The notes below the pieces were generated by a model that searched no databases, was not told the origin of the DNA, and saw only the letters and a list, made by a program, of their open reading frames with translations. A program made the translations under genes and the position numbers. A stretch of 64,000 nt of DNA from Microlunatus elymi. GTDB taxonomy: Bacteria > Actinomycetota > Actinomycetes > Propionibacteriales > Propionibacteriaceae. Location of the stretch: positions 3,472,001 through 3,536,000 of the forward strand of contig NZ_CP041692.1 of NCBI RefSeq assembly GCF_007362775.1. The letters run 5' to 3'. Shown here in pieces: positions 18,263-26,323 of this stretch. Each line of letters begins with the position of its first letter. Positions within the stretch are counted from its first letter, which is position 1.

Positions 18263-18456
18263 TTCTTAACCCATGACCGTGCGATCCGCAAGACCATTCG
18301 CACAGCCGTTCTCATTCGTTATCTGCCCTGCACCGGCCCTCCGACAGTTCTTCGGCGACCGGAGAAGCAGCCGTGACGATCACAACAGAGGCCACTGACA
18401 GTTCTTCCGAAAGGCGCCCTGCGGCGGCGCCGGTCAGAGACACGCCGGGCGACACA

Positions 18457-18472
18457 TCGAACAATTGTTTGA
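18457..18472. promoter_or_regulatory. LexA box upstream of lexA
   Basis: TCGAACAATTGTTTGA matches 11 of 12 fixed positions of the SOS consensus. It lies 31 bp upstream of the lexA ATG, as expected for autoregulation. Confidence 0.9.
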
Positions 18473-18503
18473 TTCTGTCGGCGGTCTTCTCTACGGTGAG
18501 CAC

Positions 18504-19403
18504 ATGGCCGATTCGAAGAAGAGTTCTCCCAGCTCGGGCCGCAGGGCGGCAGCGAAGAAGACCACCGCGCGGGCGAGATCCACTCCGCCCGCACCGGTGC
18601 AGACGCTCCGCCGTGGTCGGCCGAAGAATTCCGACGTCGAGGCGCAGATCGAGGCCGCCCGGGCCCGGTCGGCCGAGTTGGCGCAGCATGCCACCGTGAC
18701 ACCACTGCCGGACGGACCGGCCGACGCCAGCGGGCTCACCCCGCGACAGCGTCGGGTGCTCGAGGTGATCAAGGAAGCGGTGGACACCCGCGGCTATCCG
18801 CCGAGCATTCGCGAGCTCGGCGAGGAGGTCGGCCTGGCCAGTTCGTCCAGCGTGGCCCACCAGCTGAAGGTGCTGGAGCAGAAGGGATTCCTGCGTCGCG
18901 ACCCGAATCGGCCGCGGGCGATGGAGGTGATCCTGCCGCAGGACTTCGGTGCGGACTCGGCCGCGGTTCGGTCGCTGCCGGGCACGGCGAGCACGACCGA
19001 CGAGACGGCCATCAACGATGCCTTCCCAGCGCCGGTTCATGTCCCGGTGCTGGGCAGGATCGCCGCCGGTGGTCCGATCCTGGCCGAGGAGCGCTTCGAG
19101 GACGTGTTCGCGCTACCCAAGCAGGTGGTCGGCGAGGGTGAACTCTTCCTGCTCGAGGTTCGTGGCGACTCCATGATCGAGGCCGCGATCTGCGACGGCG
19201 ACTGGGTGGTGGTCCGCAAGGAGCAGACTGCGGAGAACGGCGACATCGTCGCAGCGCTGCTCGACGACGAGGCGACCGTGAAGACGTTCAAGCGGACCCG
19301 CGGCCACGTCTGGCTGATGCCACACAACCCCGCCTACGATCCGATCGACGGCGATCACGCCTCGATCCTCGGCAAGGTGGTCGCCGTCCTGCGCCGGCTC
19401 TGA
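18504..19403 (+). CDS. lexA: LexA repressor
   Basis: A protein of 299 aa from the ATG at 18504 (GGTGAG seven bases upstream). It represses the SOS regulon and cleaves itself when RecA is activated. The winged HTH is at about 77-140 ([30 protein letters not shown]). The cleavage bond is in GRIAAGGP (A188-G189) and the Ser/Lys dyad is S223 in RGDSM and K260 in EATVKTF. An N-terminal extension of about 75 residues, rich in Lys, Ala and Arg, precedes the HTH and is longer than in most LexA proteins. An in-frame ATG at 18465 overlaps the LexA box and is unlikely. Confidence 0.97.
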   Translation: MADSKKSSPSSGRRAAAKKTTARARSTPPAPVQTLRRGRPKNSDVEAQIEAARARSAELAQHATVTPLPDGPADASGLTPRQRRVLEVIKEAVDTRGYPPSIRELGEEVGLASSSSVAHQLKVLEQKGFLRRDPNRPRAMEVILPQDFGADSAAVRSLPGTASTTDETAINDAFPAPVHVPVLGRIAAGGPILAEERFEDVFALPKQVVGEGELFLLEVRGDSMIEAAICDGDWVVVRKEQTAENGDIVAALLDDEATVKTFKRTRGHVWLMPHNPAYDPIDGDHASILGKVVAVLRRL

Positions 19404-19436
19404 CCTGGCTGGTCGCGTTGCCCTCGAGCAGATGGG

Positions 19437-20462
19437 TCAGCCGTTGACCGATTTCGACAGCGCCTTCAGATAGCCGTCGATCCCCCACGGCAGCGACAGC
19501 ACGGTCGGCGGGGACACGGCGGCCACGAACGCCGGCCCGACTACCGGAGCGACGTGGCCGGCCTTCACCTGCTGCATCGACTTCGCGTACGGCTTGGACA
19601 AGAACGTGTCGATGCCCTTCTGGTCGTCGGCGTACACGACCAGCACGTCACTGGTCAGCGAACTGGTCTTCTCATAGCTCAACGTGTAGTAGAAGTTCTC
19701 GTCGTCGGGTGCGAGCCGATCGACGCTGGGCGCATTCACCAGCCCGAGGTCGGTCAGGAACTGCACCCGCGGATCGCTGTCCTTGTAGACGTAGAAGGTT
19801 CCGCCGACATCCCAGACGGCGGCGACGGTCTTGCCCTTGAGTTGAGGGTAGGCGGCGGCCTTGTCCTTGATCGTCCGGTCCGTGTCGGCGACCAGCTTCT
19901 CGGCCTCTGCCGATTGGCCCAGCGCTTCGCCGACTGTGGTCACCACGTCACGCCACGGAGTTGCCCAGGGTTTGTCGGGGTAGGCGACGGTCGGCGCGAT
20001 CTTGCTCAACGTTTCGTACTGCTGCTTGGTGATACCGGAGTAGTTGGCCAGGATCAGGTCCGGCCGCGCCCTGGTGATCTCCTCGAACGGCACGTCGTCG
20101 GAACCGCTGGGATTGGGCAGGATCGCCGGCGTCTTGGCGTTCAACTGGGTCAGCTTCTGCTTGATCCACGGCAACAGGCCCTCCTTGTCGGCGCCGTAGG
20201 TCTGCTGCGGGATCGCCACCGGTACGACGCCGAGCGCGAGCGCGGCGTCGGTGCTGCCGAAGCCCCAGGTGACGACCCGGGTCGGCTTCTTCTCGATCGT
20301 CGTCGCCCCGAACGCGTGCTGGATGGTGACCGGGAAAGCCGAGGAACCACCGGACCCGGCGGACTGGCCGGCTTGCGGAGTGGCGCTGGATTGGCAGGCC
20401 GCCAACACGATCAGTCCCAGCACGCTCACCAGGGCCACCAGCGCCCGGACGGGTTTGATCAC
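19437..20462 (-). CDS. Iron-siderophore ABC transporter substrate-binding lipoprotein
   Basis: A protein of 341 aa from a GTG at 20462 with AAGGAG upstream. The lipobox is LAAC (about residues 20-23). The mature protein follows the FepB/FhuD class III pattern: RVVTWGFGSTDAALALGVVPVAI near the start, then RPDLILANYSGITKQQYETL and YPDKPWATPWRDVV. It should capture a ferric siderophore outside the membrane. No permease or ATPase gene is adjacent, so it must share a transporter encoded elsewhere. A DtxR/IdeR-type box upstream implies iron repression. Confidence 0.92.
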   Translation of the reverse strand: MIKPVRALVALVSVLGLIVLAACQSSATPQAGQSAGSGGSSAFPVTIQHAFGATTIEKKPTRVVTWGFGSTDAALALGVVPVAIPQQTYGADKEGLLPWIKQKLTQLNAKTPAILPNPSGSDDVPFEEITRARPDLILANYSGITKQQYETLSKIAPTVAYPDKPWATPWRDVVTTVGEALGQSAEAEKLVADTDRTIKDKAAAYPQLKGKTVAAVWDVGGTFYVYKDSDPRVQFLTDLGLVNAPSVDRLAPDDENFYYTLSYEKTSSLTSDVLVVYADDQKGIDTFLSKPYAKSMQQVKAGHVAPVVGPAFVAAVSPPTVLSLPWGIDGYLKALSKSVNG

Positions 20463-20481
20463 AGCAACGACTCCTTGTGAA

Positions 20482-20500
20482 TTAGGTTAGGTAAACCTCA
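20482..20500. promoter_or_regulatory. DtxR/IdeR-type iron box
   Basis: TTAGGTTAGGTAAACCTCA matches 16 of 19 positions of the actinobacterial iron-box consensus TTAGGTTAGSCTAACCTAA. It lies 20 bp upstream of the siderophore-binding lipoprotein start, suited to iron-dependent repression. Confidence 0.88.
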
Positions 20501-20652
20501 CAAAGGTTAGCCCAGCGCCGCTCGCCGCGCCATCCGCCGGCCATCGATGAGACGACGATCACCCGCCGAGCCGCCTCCGCGGGAGGCTGCCGTGAACCGT
20601 ACGAACCGTAGCGTCTGCTCGCTGGCCCGAACCCGAGAGCGGAGTACGCCCC

Positions 20653-20961
20653 ATGAAGAAGATCCTCGTCACCATTGCTGGAGCCGGCCTTGCCGCGGCC
20701 ACGTTGCTGCTGAGCGCCTGCGGCACCCTGACCGTCTCCCAGGCCGATGTCGAGAATCAGATCAGCACCCAGCTGCAGAAGCAGGTCGGCCAGAAGCCCG
20801 ACGACGTGACCTGCCCCGGCGATCTGCAGGGCAAGGTCGGCACCACCATGCGCTGCACGCTGACCGCCGGCGACTCCAAGTACGGCGTGAACGTCAAGGT
20901 CACCTCGGTCGAGGGCAACAAGGTCCTGTTCAACATCAAGGTCGACGACCAGGCCAGCTGA
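20653..20961 (+). CDS. DUF4333 lipoprotein
   Basis: A protein of 102 aa with a lipoprotein signal (MKKILVTIAGAGLAAATLLL then LSAC). The mature part matches DUF4333, with VTCPGDLQGKVGTTMRCTLT holding two Cys that probably form a disulphide, and a closing beta strand VLFNIKVDD. Function unknown; these are small exported actinobacterial proteins. Confidence 0.87.
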   Translation: MKKILVTIAGAGLAAATLLLSACGTLTVSQADVENQISTQLQKQVGQKPDDVTCPGDLQGKVGTTMRCTLTAGDSKYGVNVKVTSVEGNKVLFNIKVDDQAS

Positions 20962-20973
20962 TCGGCCCCCATG

Positions 20974-21009
20974 ACCCGATCGTGCCCGGTGACCCGATCG
21001 AGCCCGGTG
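20974..21009. repeat. 18-bp tandem duplication
   Basis: ACCCGATCGTGCCCGGTG (20974-20991) is followed at once by ACCCGATCGAGCCCGGTG (20992-21009), one mismatch. It lies in the spacer before the PLP enzyme gene and probably arose by slippage. Confidence 0.7.
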
Positions 21010-21043
21010 ACATCGCCGGCAGAGCACCAGGGATGATCATCCG

Positions 21044-22180
21044 GTGAACCGTGAGCTCCTCGATGTCTTCGGCCTCGACCCGGAAGTCCTGCACCTCAAC
21101 CACGGCGCCTTCGGCTGTGCCCCGATCGCGGTCCGCCGTGCCGCCGAGGACTGGCGCAACCGGGCCGAACGCAATCCGCATCATTTCAACGGCCACCAGT
21201 TGCCGGGCCTGATCGCCGGGGCCCGGCATCGGGTCGCCGACTTCCTGCAGGTGGACGCCGAGGCCGTCGGTTTCGTCCGCAACGTGTCCGAGGGCGTGTC
21301 GTCGGTCTTCGGCTCACTCGACCTGCGGCCGGGCGACGAGATCGTGGTCTGCAATCACGGCTACGGCGCCGTCACCATGGCGGCTCAGAACTGGGCCGAC
21401 CGGCGCGGCGCCGCGATCCGGACGGCCGCGTTCGGGGTGGGCGCCGATGACGAGACGATCGTCGCCGCGTACGCCGGCGAGTGCGGACCGAGGACCCGGC
21501 TGGTGATCGTCGATCAGATCACCTCGCCGACGGCGATGGTGCTGCCGGTCGCGGCAATCGCGAACGCGGTCGACGCGCCGGTGCTCGCCGACGCCGCTCA
21601 TGTGCCGGGAACTCTGCCTGTCGACATCGCCGGACTCGGCGTCGCCCACTGGGTGGGAAACCTGCACAAGTGGTGTTACACGCCGCGCGGCACCGCGGTG
21701 CTGTGGACCGTGGCCGGCTATCGCGACCGGACCTATCCGGCGACGATGAATTGGCAGCTCAATGACGGATATGCGGCGAGCTTCGACTACCCCGGCACCT
21801 GGGACTACTCCGGCTGGCTGTCGGCGGGCGACGGCCTGGACTTCTGGTCCGGGCTCGGCGGCTGGCAGCAGATCGATCGCCAGGCGGCGATGCTGGCCGA
21901 GGCTCAGGAACGGGTTGCCGCGCGGTTCGGCAGCTCGCTGCAGGGTCTGCCGCAGCGTCCGGCCGCGACCATGCGTCTGGTGCCGCTGCCGGAGAGTCAC
22001 GCCGGCGACCGGGCGCGGGAACTTTCGGGGGCCCTGAGCGAGGAGTACAGCATCCAGGTGCCGGTGACGTCGCACGACGGCCGGTCCTACTTGCGGATCG
22101 CGGCGGCGCCGTACAACACCCCGGACGACTACGACCGGCTGGCCGACGCGGTGCTGGAGCTCACCGAGGGATGTGACTGA
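21044..22180 (+). CDS. Class V aminotransferase-fold PLP enzyme (isopenicillin-N-epimerase-like)
   Basis: A protein of 378 aa from the GTG at 21044. It starts MNRELLDVFGLDPEVLHLNH with the family LNHGAFG motif. The PLP site is seen in VIVDQITSPTAMVLPV (cofactor Asp), LADAAHVPG and WVGNLHKWCYTPRG, whose Lys is the likely Schiff-base residue. Relatives include isopenicillin N epimerases, cysteine desulphurases and ergothioneine lyases, so the reaction is not fixed. It ends 7 bp from the convergent PurO-like gene. Confidence 0.88.
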   Translation: MNRELLDVFGLDPEVLHLNHGAFGCAPIAVRRAAEDWRNRAERNPHHFNGHQLPGLIAGARHRVADFLQVDAEAVGFVRNVSEGVSSVFGSLDLRPGDEIVVCNHGYGAVTMAAQNWADRRGAAIRTAAFGVGADDETIVAAYAGECGPRTRLVIVDQITSPTAMVLPVAAIANAVDAPVLADAAHVPGTLPVDIAGLGVAHWVGNLHKWCYTPRGTAVLWTVAGYRDRTYPATMNWQLNDGYAASFDYPGTWDYSGWLSAGDGLDFWSGLGGWQQIDRQAAMLAEAQERVAARFGSSLQGLPQRPAATMRLVPLPESHAGDRARELSGALSEEYSIQVPVTSHDGRSYLRIAAAPYNTPDDYDRLADAVLELTEGCD

Positions 22181-22187
22181 TTGCCGA

Positions 22188-22886
22188 TCAGCCTGCGCTG
22201 TCCGCGGCGTTGAGCAACACCGGATCGGCCAGATGATCACCGGGGACGAAGCCGGCAGCCAGCACCCGGCGTTCGGTGTCGAGCGCAGCCCACAGCTGTT
22301 CGGCCAGTTCGCGGTGGGTGGCGGCAGTGCTGGTGATCGGCACCGGGCCGGTGTTGGTGATCGGGTCCGCGACCGGACCGCGATAGGTGGACAGCAACAT
22401 GCCCTCACCGGCCGCCAGCGCCCCGACTCGGGTCACGCTGGTGTCGGAGGATGCTCGATCTGCCGAGCCACGGTGGGCCGCGCCGAGCCAGACCTGATCG
22501 TCGTCGGACACGACGGCGGTGATGCGCGGGGTGAAGATCGGCGGGTCGCCCTCGTACTCCAGGTCCTCCAGCGCGACTGCGGCCGGTTCACCGGCGGCCA
22601 GCCGGTCGGCCACCGGATCGGTCTGGGTTCCGTTGCTGAAGACGAAGAACCGGTCGGTACGGCGGACGGCCCGGTAGTGCCGCAGCGGATCGTCGGCGTC
22701 GCCGACGGTCGGCTCCACTCTCAGATCGCCGTCGTCCGTCAGCCGGATCCGGCGCTGCCGAGACGCTTCGCTCCGGCCGGTGGCGGCGTACGCACACGCC
22801 AGCCCGGCTGGGGTCCGAGCAACGATCACCACTCGCCCGGGGTACGGGCGATCGGCCAGCACCGCAGCAAGATCATCGGCTGCCAT
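22188..22886 (-). CDS. IMP cyclohydrolase-like (PurO-family) protein
   Basis: A protein of 232 aa from the ATG at 22886 (GGAAGG nine bases upstream; an in-frame TTG lies two codons earlier). The signature stretches of the archaeal PurO fold are present in order: YPGRVVIVARTPAGLACAYA, DPLRHYRAVR, FVFSNGTQTDPVADRL, LEYEGDPPIFTPRITAVV and WLGAAHR. Archaeal PurO closes FAICAR to IMP. Actinobacteria normally use PurH for this, so the bacterial homologue may have another role. No purine gene is adjacent. Confidence 0.82.
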   Translation of the reverse strand: MAADDLAAVLADRPYPGRVVIVARTPAGLACAYAATGRSEASRQRRIRLTDDGDLRVEPTVGDADDPLRHYRAVRRTDRFFVFSNGTQTDPVADRLAAGEPAAVALEDLEYEGDPPIFTPRITAVVSDDDQVWLGAAHRGSADRASSDTSVTRVGALAAGEGMLLSTYRGPVADPITNTGPVPITSTAATHRELAEQLWAALDTERRVLAAGFVPGDHLADPVLLNAADSAG

Positions 22887-23019
22887 GATCAACTTCCTTC
22901 CGCTCCGGCCCGTCCCGAGCCGTGATCAGCCCGCCGGTCCTGCGGGCGCATCGCCAACCCTCTCACGGTCATTCCCTGCCCCGAACAGCGGACACCGGCT
23001 GACCGGAGGTGTCCGTATC

Positions 23020-24150
23020 GTGCCGATCATGACCACTCCGGCGATCGAACCCTTCCGCATCGACATCCCCGCCGCCGACGTTGCCGACCTGCGGGCCAGG
23101 CTGGCCGCGGTCCGCTGGCCGGATGAACTGGAGGACGCCGGCTGGTCGTACGGGATTCCGGCGCGTCGTCTGCGGCCGTTGGTGGAGCGTTGGCGGACCG
23201 GCTTCGACTGGCAGCAACAGCAGGCCGACCTGAACCGCCTCGATCAGTTCGTCACCGAGATCGACGGCCGGCGACTGCACTTCAATCACCTTCGGTCGCC
23301 GCGTCCCGACGCAATGCCGCTGGTGCTGGTGCACGGCTGGCCGTTCGCCGACTTCCGATCGCTGATCGAGCCACTCACCGAGCCGGCGTCATCCGACGAC
23401 GTCCCGGGTCTGCCGTTCGACCTGGTGATCCCGACGCTGCCGGGCTTCGGATTCTCCGGGCCGACCCACAGGGCCGGAGAATCCGACACCAGCCGCTCCG
23501 CGGAGTTGATCAAGGAACTGATGGCCCGCCTGGGATATCAGGCCTACGGCGTGCACGGCGGAGACGCCGGTGGCTTCGTCGCGACCCAACTCGGCCGGAT
23601 CGACGCCGAACACGTCGTCGGCGTGCATCTGAACGGCCCGATCACCATCCCGTCGCCGGGCGAGGACGCCAGCGGCTTCGACGAACGTGACCGCAGAATG
23701 CTGGCGAGCCTGCAGGACTGGAGCCGACGCGACACCAGCTCGTACGCGGCCGTTCACAGCACCCGGCCGCAGACCCTCGCCTACGCGCTGAACGATTCGC
23801 CGGTCGGGCAGCTGGCCTGGGTCGCCGACGTCGTCAACAGCTACGCCCACGAGCCCATTGACGACGACGCCCTGCTGACCCAGGTCAGCATCGGCTGGTT
23901 CACCGGCACCATCGGCTCATCCTTCTTGCTGTACAAGGAATCCGGCCAGTGGGGCGCGCAGTCCGAACGCTCCGGCGTGCCGACGGCCGTCGCGATCTTC
24001 CCCGGCGACAGCACCATCCGCGCCATCGCCGAACGCCGGCACAACCTTGTCCGGTGGACCATCCACGACCGCGGCGGGCACTTTCCCGCGCTTGAGGCGC
24101 CGGACTTGTTGATCAAGGATCTGCGCGAGTTCTTCGGTGGGCTGCGGTAG
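23020..24150 (+). CDS. Epoxide hydrolase (EHN-domain alpha/beta hydrolase)
   Basis: A protein of 376 aa from the GTG at 23020, which has GGAGGT nine bases upstream; the ATG at 23029 would be 18 bases from it. An N-terminal EHN domain (FRIDIPAADVADLRARLAAV) precedes the hydrolase core. Visible are LVHGWPFADF (oxyanion HGWP), the nucleophile elbow HGGDAGG (Asp) and the catalytic His in DRGGHFPALEAPD. Such enzymes open epoxides to diols. Single-gene unit. Confidence 0.92.
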   Translation: MPIMTTPAIEPFRIDIPAADVADLRARLAAVRWPDELEDAGWSYGIPARRLRPLVERWRTGFDWQQQQADLNRLDQFVTEIDGRRLHFNHLRSPRPDAMPLVLVHGWPFADFRSLIEPLTEPASSDDVPGLPFDLVIPTLPGFGFSGPTHRAGESDTSRSAELIKELMARLGYQAYGVHGGDAGGFVATQLGRIDAEHVVGVHLNGPITIPSPGEDASGFDERDRRMLASLQDWSRRDTSSYAAVHSTRPQTLAYALNDSPVGQLAWVADVVNSYAHEPIDDDALLTQVSIGWFTGTIGSSFLLYKESGQWGAQSERSGVPTAVAIFPGDSTIRAIAERRHNLVRWTIHDRGGHFPALEAPDLLIKDLREFFGGLR

Positions 24151-24163
24151 TCCTGCCACGAGC

Positions 24164-26323
24164 TCAGTTCAGCCGGCGCAGCGCGCCGATCACCAGCTCG
24201 CGATCGCTGGTCGGCCACATGTCCGGCATCGAGGACCGCAGGAAGCCGCCGTAGCGGGCGGTGGCCAGCCGGGGGTCCAGCACCGCGACCACGCCTCGGT
24301 CGCTCCCCCGCCGGATCAACCTTCCGGCGCCCTGGGCCAACAGTAATGCGGCATGCGTGGCGGCAACCGACATGAACCCGTTGCCGCCGGCCTCGGTGAC
24401 CGCCCGCTGCCGCGCCACGGTCAGCGGTTCGTCCGGCCGCGGGAACGGGATCCGGTCGATGATCACCAGCTGGCAGGTGTCGCCCGGCACATCGACGCCC
24501 TGCCACAGCGACAGGGTGCCGAACAAGCTGGCCTCCGGGTTCTCGATGAAGCGCTTGGTCAGGTCGGACAGCTGCGCGTCCCCCTGGCAGAGGATCGTCA
24601 TCTTGGGCAGTTGTTTGCGTACGTAGACCGCCGCCGCCTCGGCCGCGCGGCGGGAGGAGAACAGCCCGAGCGTCCGCCCGCCGGCCGCCCAGACCAACTC
24701 GGCGATCTCGGCCATCGCCTCCTCGCTCAGCCCGTCCCGGCCCGGCCGGGGCATGTTGCGGGCGACGTACATGATGCCCTGCCGACGGTAGTCGAACGGC
24801 GAGCCGACGTCGAGTCCGCGCCAGGTCAGCGGACCCTCTGCCCGCGGCGCCGGACCTTGATCAACATCGGTGTCCAACTCAAGATCATCCTCGATACCCT
24901 CTTCAAGATCATCGTGGGCACCCGCATGCTCACCGGCCCGGACCGATGCCTGGCGCGATGCCGCCTGCTGATCGGACGAGACGGGTTGATCATCACGCTC
25001 GCTGCCACGCAGTCCGACGGAGGCGGCGACACCGGTGAAATCCCCGCCCAGCTTGAGAGTTGCCGAGGTCATCACCACGGTCCGGTCGCTGAACACCCGG
25101 TCCCGCATCAGTCCGGCCACGGTCAGCGGCGCGACCCGGACGTCGCGACCGGTCCGATCGGAGTCGGCCACCCAGATCACGTCGTGCTCGTCGAGCTTGC
25201 AGATCCGCTCGGCGACGTCGAAGATCTCCTTCACCGCGGCCGCCGCCTGCTTGCGGTCGTTGTCGTCCTTGTCCCGGTTGGTCAGCTCGCTCACCACCCG
25301 GCGCGCCGCGGCCCGGATGGTCTGCGCGGCGTCGATCACCGGCGACTGCGGATCCTCGATCCGCTCCGGCACGACACCGTCCAGGGCGTTGCGCAGCGCG
25401 TCGGCCGACTCCAGGAAGTCCAGAGCAAGATCATCTTCGAGGTAGTTGAGCGCTCGCCGGCCGACTCGCTCGATGCTGGTCGGATGCAACTCCGCCGAAG
25501 CCGCCCCGGTGACCCGAGAGACCAGCTCGTGTGCCTCGTCGATGATGATCATGGAATGCTCGGGCAGCGCGGTCCGGCCGTGCATGGCGTCGATCGCCAG
25601 CAGCGCGTGGTTGGTTACCACGAGGTCGGCGGCGCGGGCCTTCTCCCGCGACCGCTCGACGAAGCAGGAGTCGCCGAACGGGCAGGCCTGGATGCCCAGG
25701 CACTCACGGACCGGGATGGAGACCTGTTGCCACGCCCGCTCGGTGTGGGACGGGGCGTCGTCGCGATCGGCCAGGCCCCGCCGCTCATGCTCGGTCTCGG
25801 CCCACTCGCGCAACGCCAGCACCTCGACACCGAGCGCCGAGCCGGCCGCCGCGTCGTCGGCGGGCTCGGGTTGACCGGCCATCGTGGCCCGCAGGCTCTC
25901 GGCCAATTCGGCGGCGTCGATCAACGAGCCCTGCGCACTCTCGGCACCGCCGTTGACCCGGAGCCGGCAGGCGTAGTTGGTGCGCCCCTTCAGGATGGAC
26001 GCGGTCGGCCGCCGATCGGTCACCGCTTCGACCGCGTCCAGCGCCGCTGGGATGTCCTTGCTGGCCAACTGCGCTTGCAGCGCCAGGGTGGCGGTGGCGA
26101 CGACCACCCGATCGGTACGACCGGCGGCCACCTCGATCAAGGCAGGTGCCAGATAGCCGAGCGACTTGCCGGTGCCGGTGCCGGCCTGCACCAGCAGATG
26201 CCGGCCGCTGTGGAAGGACTCGGTGATCGCCTCGGCCATCGCAGCCTGTCCCGGCCGGTGCTGTCCGTTGATCTTGGCGACCGCGGCATCGAGAACGTCC
26301 TGAGCGGTCGGTTGCGGCTTCAC
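24164..26323 (-). CDS. DinG/Rad3-type ATP-dependent DNA helicase
   Basis: A protein of 719 aa from a GTG at 26323 that overlaps the hflX stop (GTGA). Superfamily 2 motifs: Walker A QAGTGTGKSLGYLAPAL, IIDEAHEL (DEAH box), and LFSSRRAAEAAAVYVRKQLP and LSLWQGVDVPGD with IIDRIPFPRPDEP at the C-terminus. Four Cys in the region YACRLR / LGIQACPFGDSCF fit the Fe-S domain of this family. A probable insertion of about 60 residues, acidic and Gln/Asp-rich (DNA about 24830-25020), separates VAASVGLRG from TWRGLDVGSPFDYRRQG. Confidence 0.93.
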   Translation of the reverse strand: MKPQPTAQDVLDAAVAKINGQHRPGQAAMAEAITESFHSGRHLLVQAGTGTGKSLGYLAPALIEVAAGRTDRVVVATATLALQAQLASKDIPAALDAVEAVTDRRPTASILKGRTNYACRLRVNGGAESAQGSLIDAAELAESLRATMAGQPEPADDAAAGSALGVEVLALREWAETEHERRGLADRDDAPSHTERAWQQVSIPVRECLGIQACPFGDSCFVERSREKARAADLVVTNHALLAIDAMHGRTALPEHSMIIIDEAHELVSRVTGAASAELHPTSIERVGRRALNYLEDDLALDFLESADALRNALDGVVPERIEDPQSPVIDAAQTIRAAARRVVSELTNRDKDDNDRKQAAAAVKEIFDVAERICKLDEHDVIWVADSDRTGRDVRVAPLTVAGLMRDRVFSDRTVVMTSATLKLGGDFTGVAASVGLRGSERDDQPVSSDQQAASRQASVRAGEHAGAHDDLEEGIEDDLELDTDVDQGPAPRAEGPLTWRGLDVGSPFDYRRQGIMYVARNMPRPGRDGLSEEAMAEIAELVWAAGGRTLGLFSSRRAAEAAAVYVRKQLPKMTILCQGDAQLSDLTKRFIENPEASLFGTLSLWQGVDVPGDTCQLVIIDRIPFPRPDEPLTVARQRAVTEAGGNGFMSVAATHAALLLAQGAGRLIRRGSDRGVVAVLDPRLATARYGGFLRSSMPDMWPTSDRELVIGALRRLN

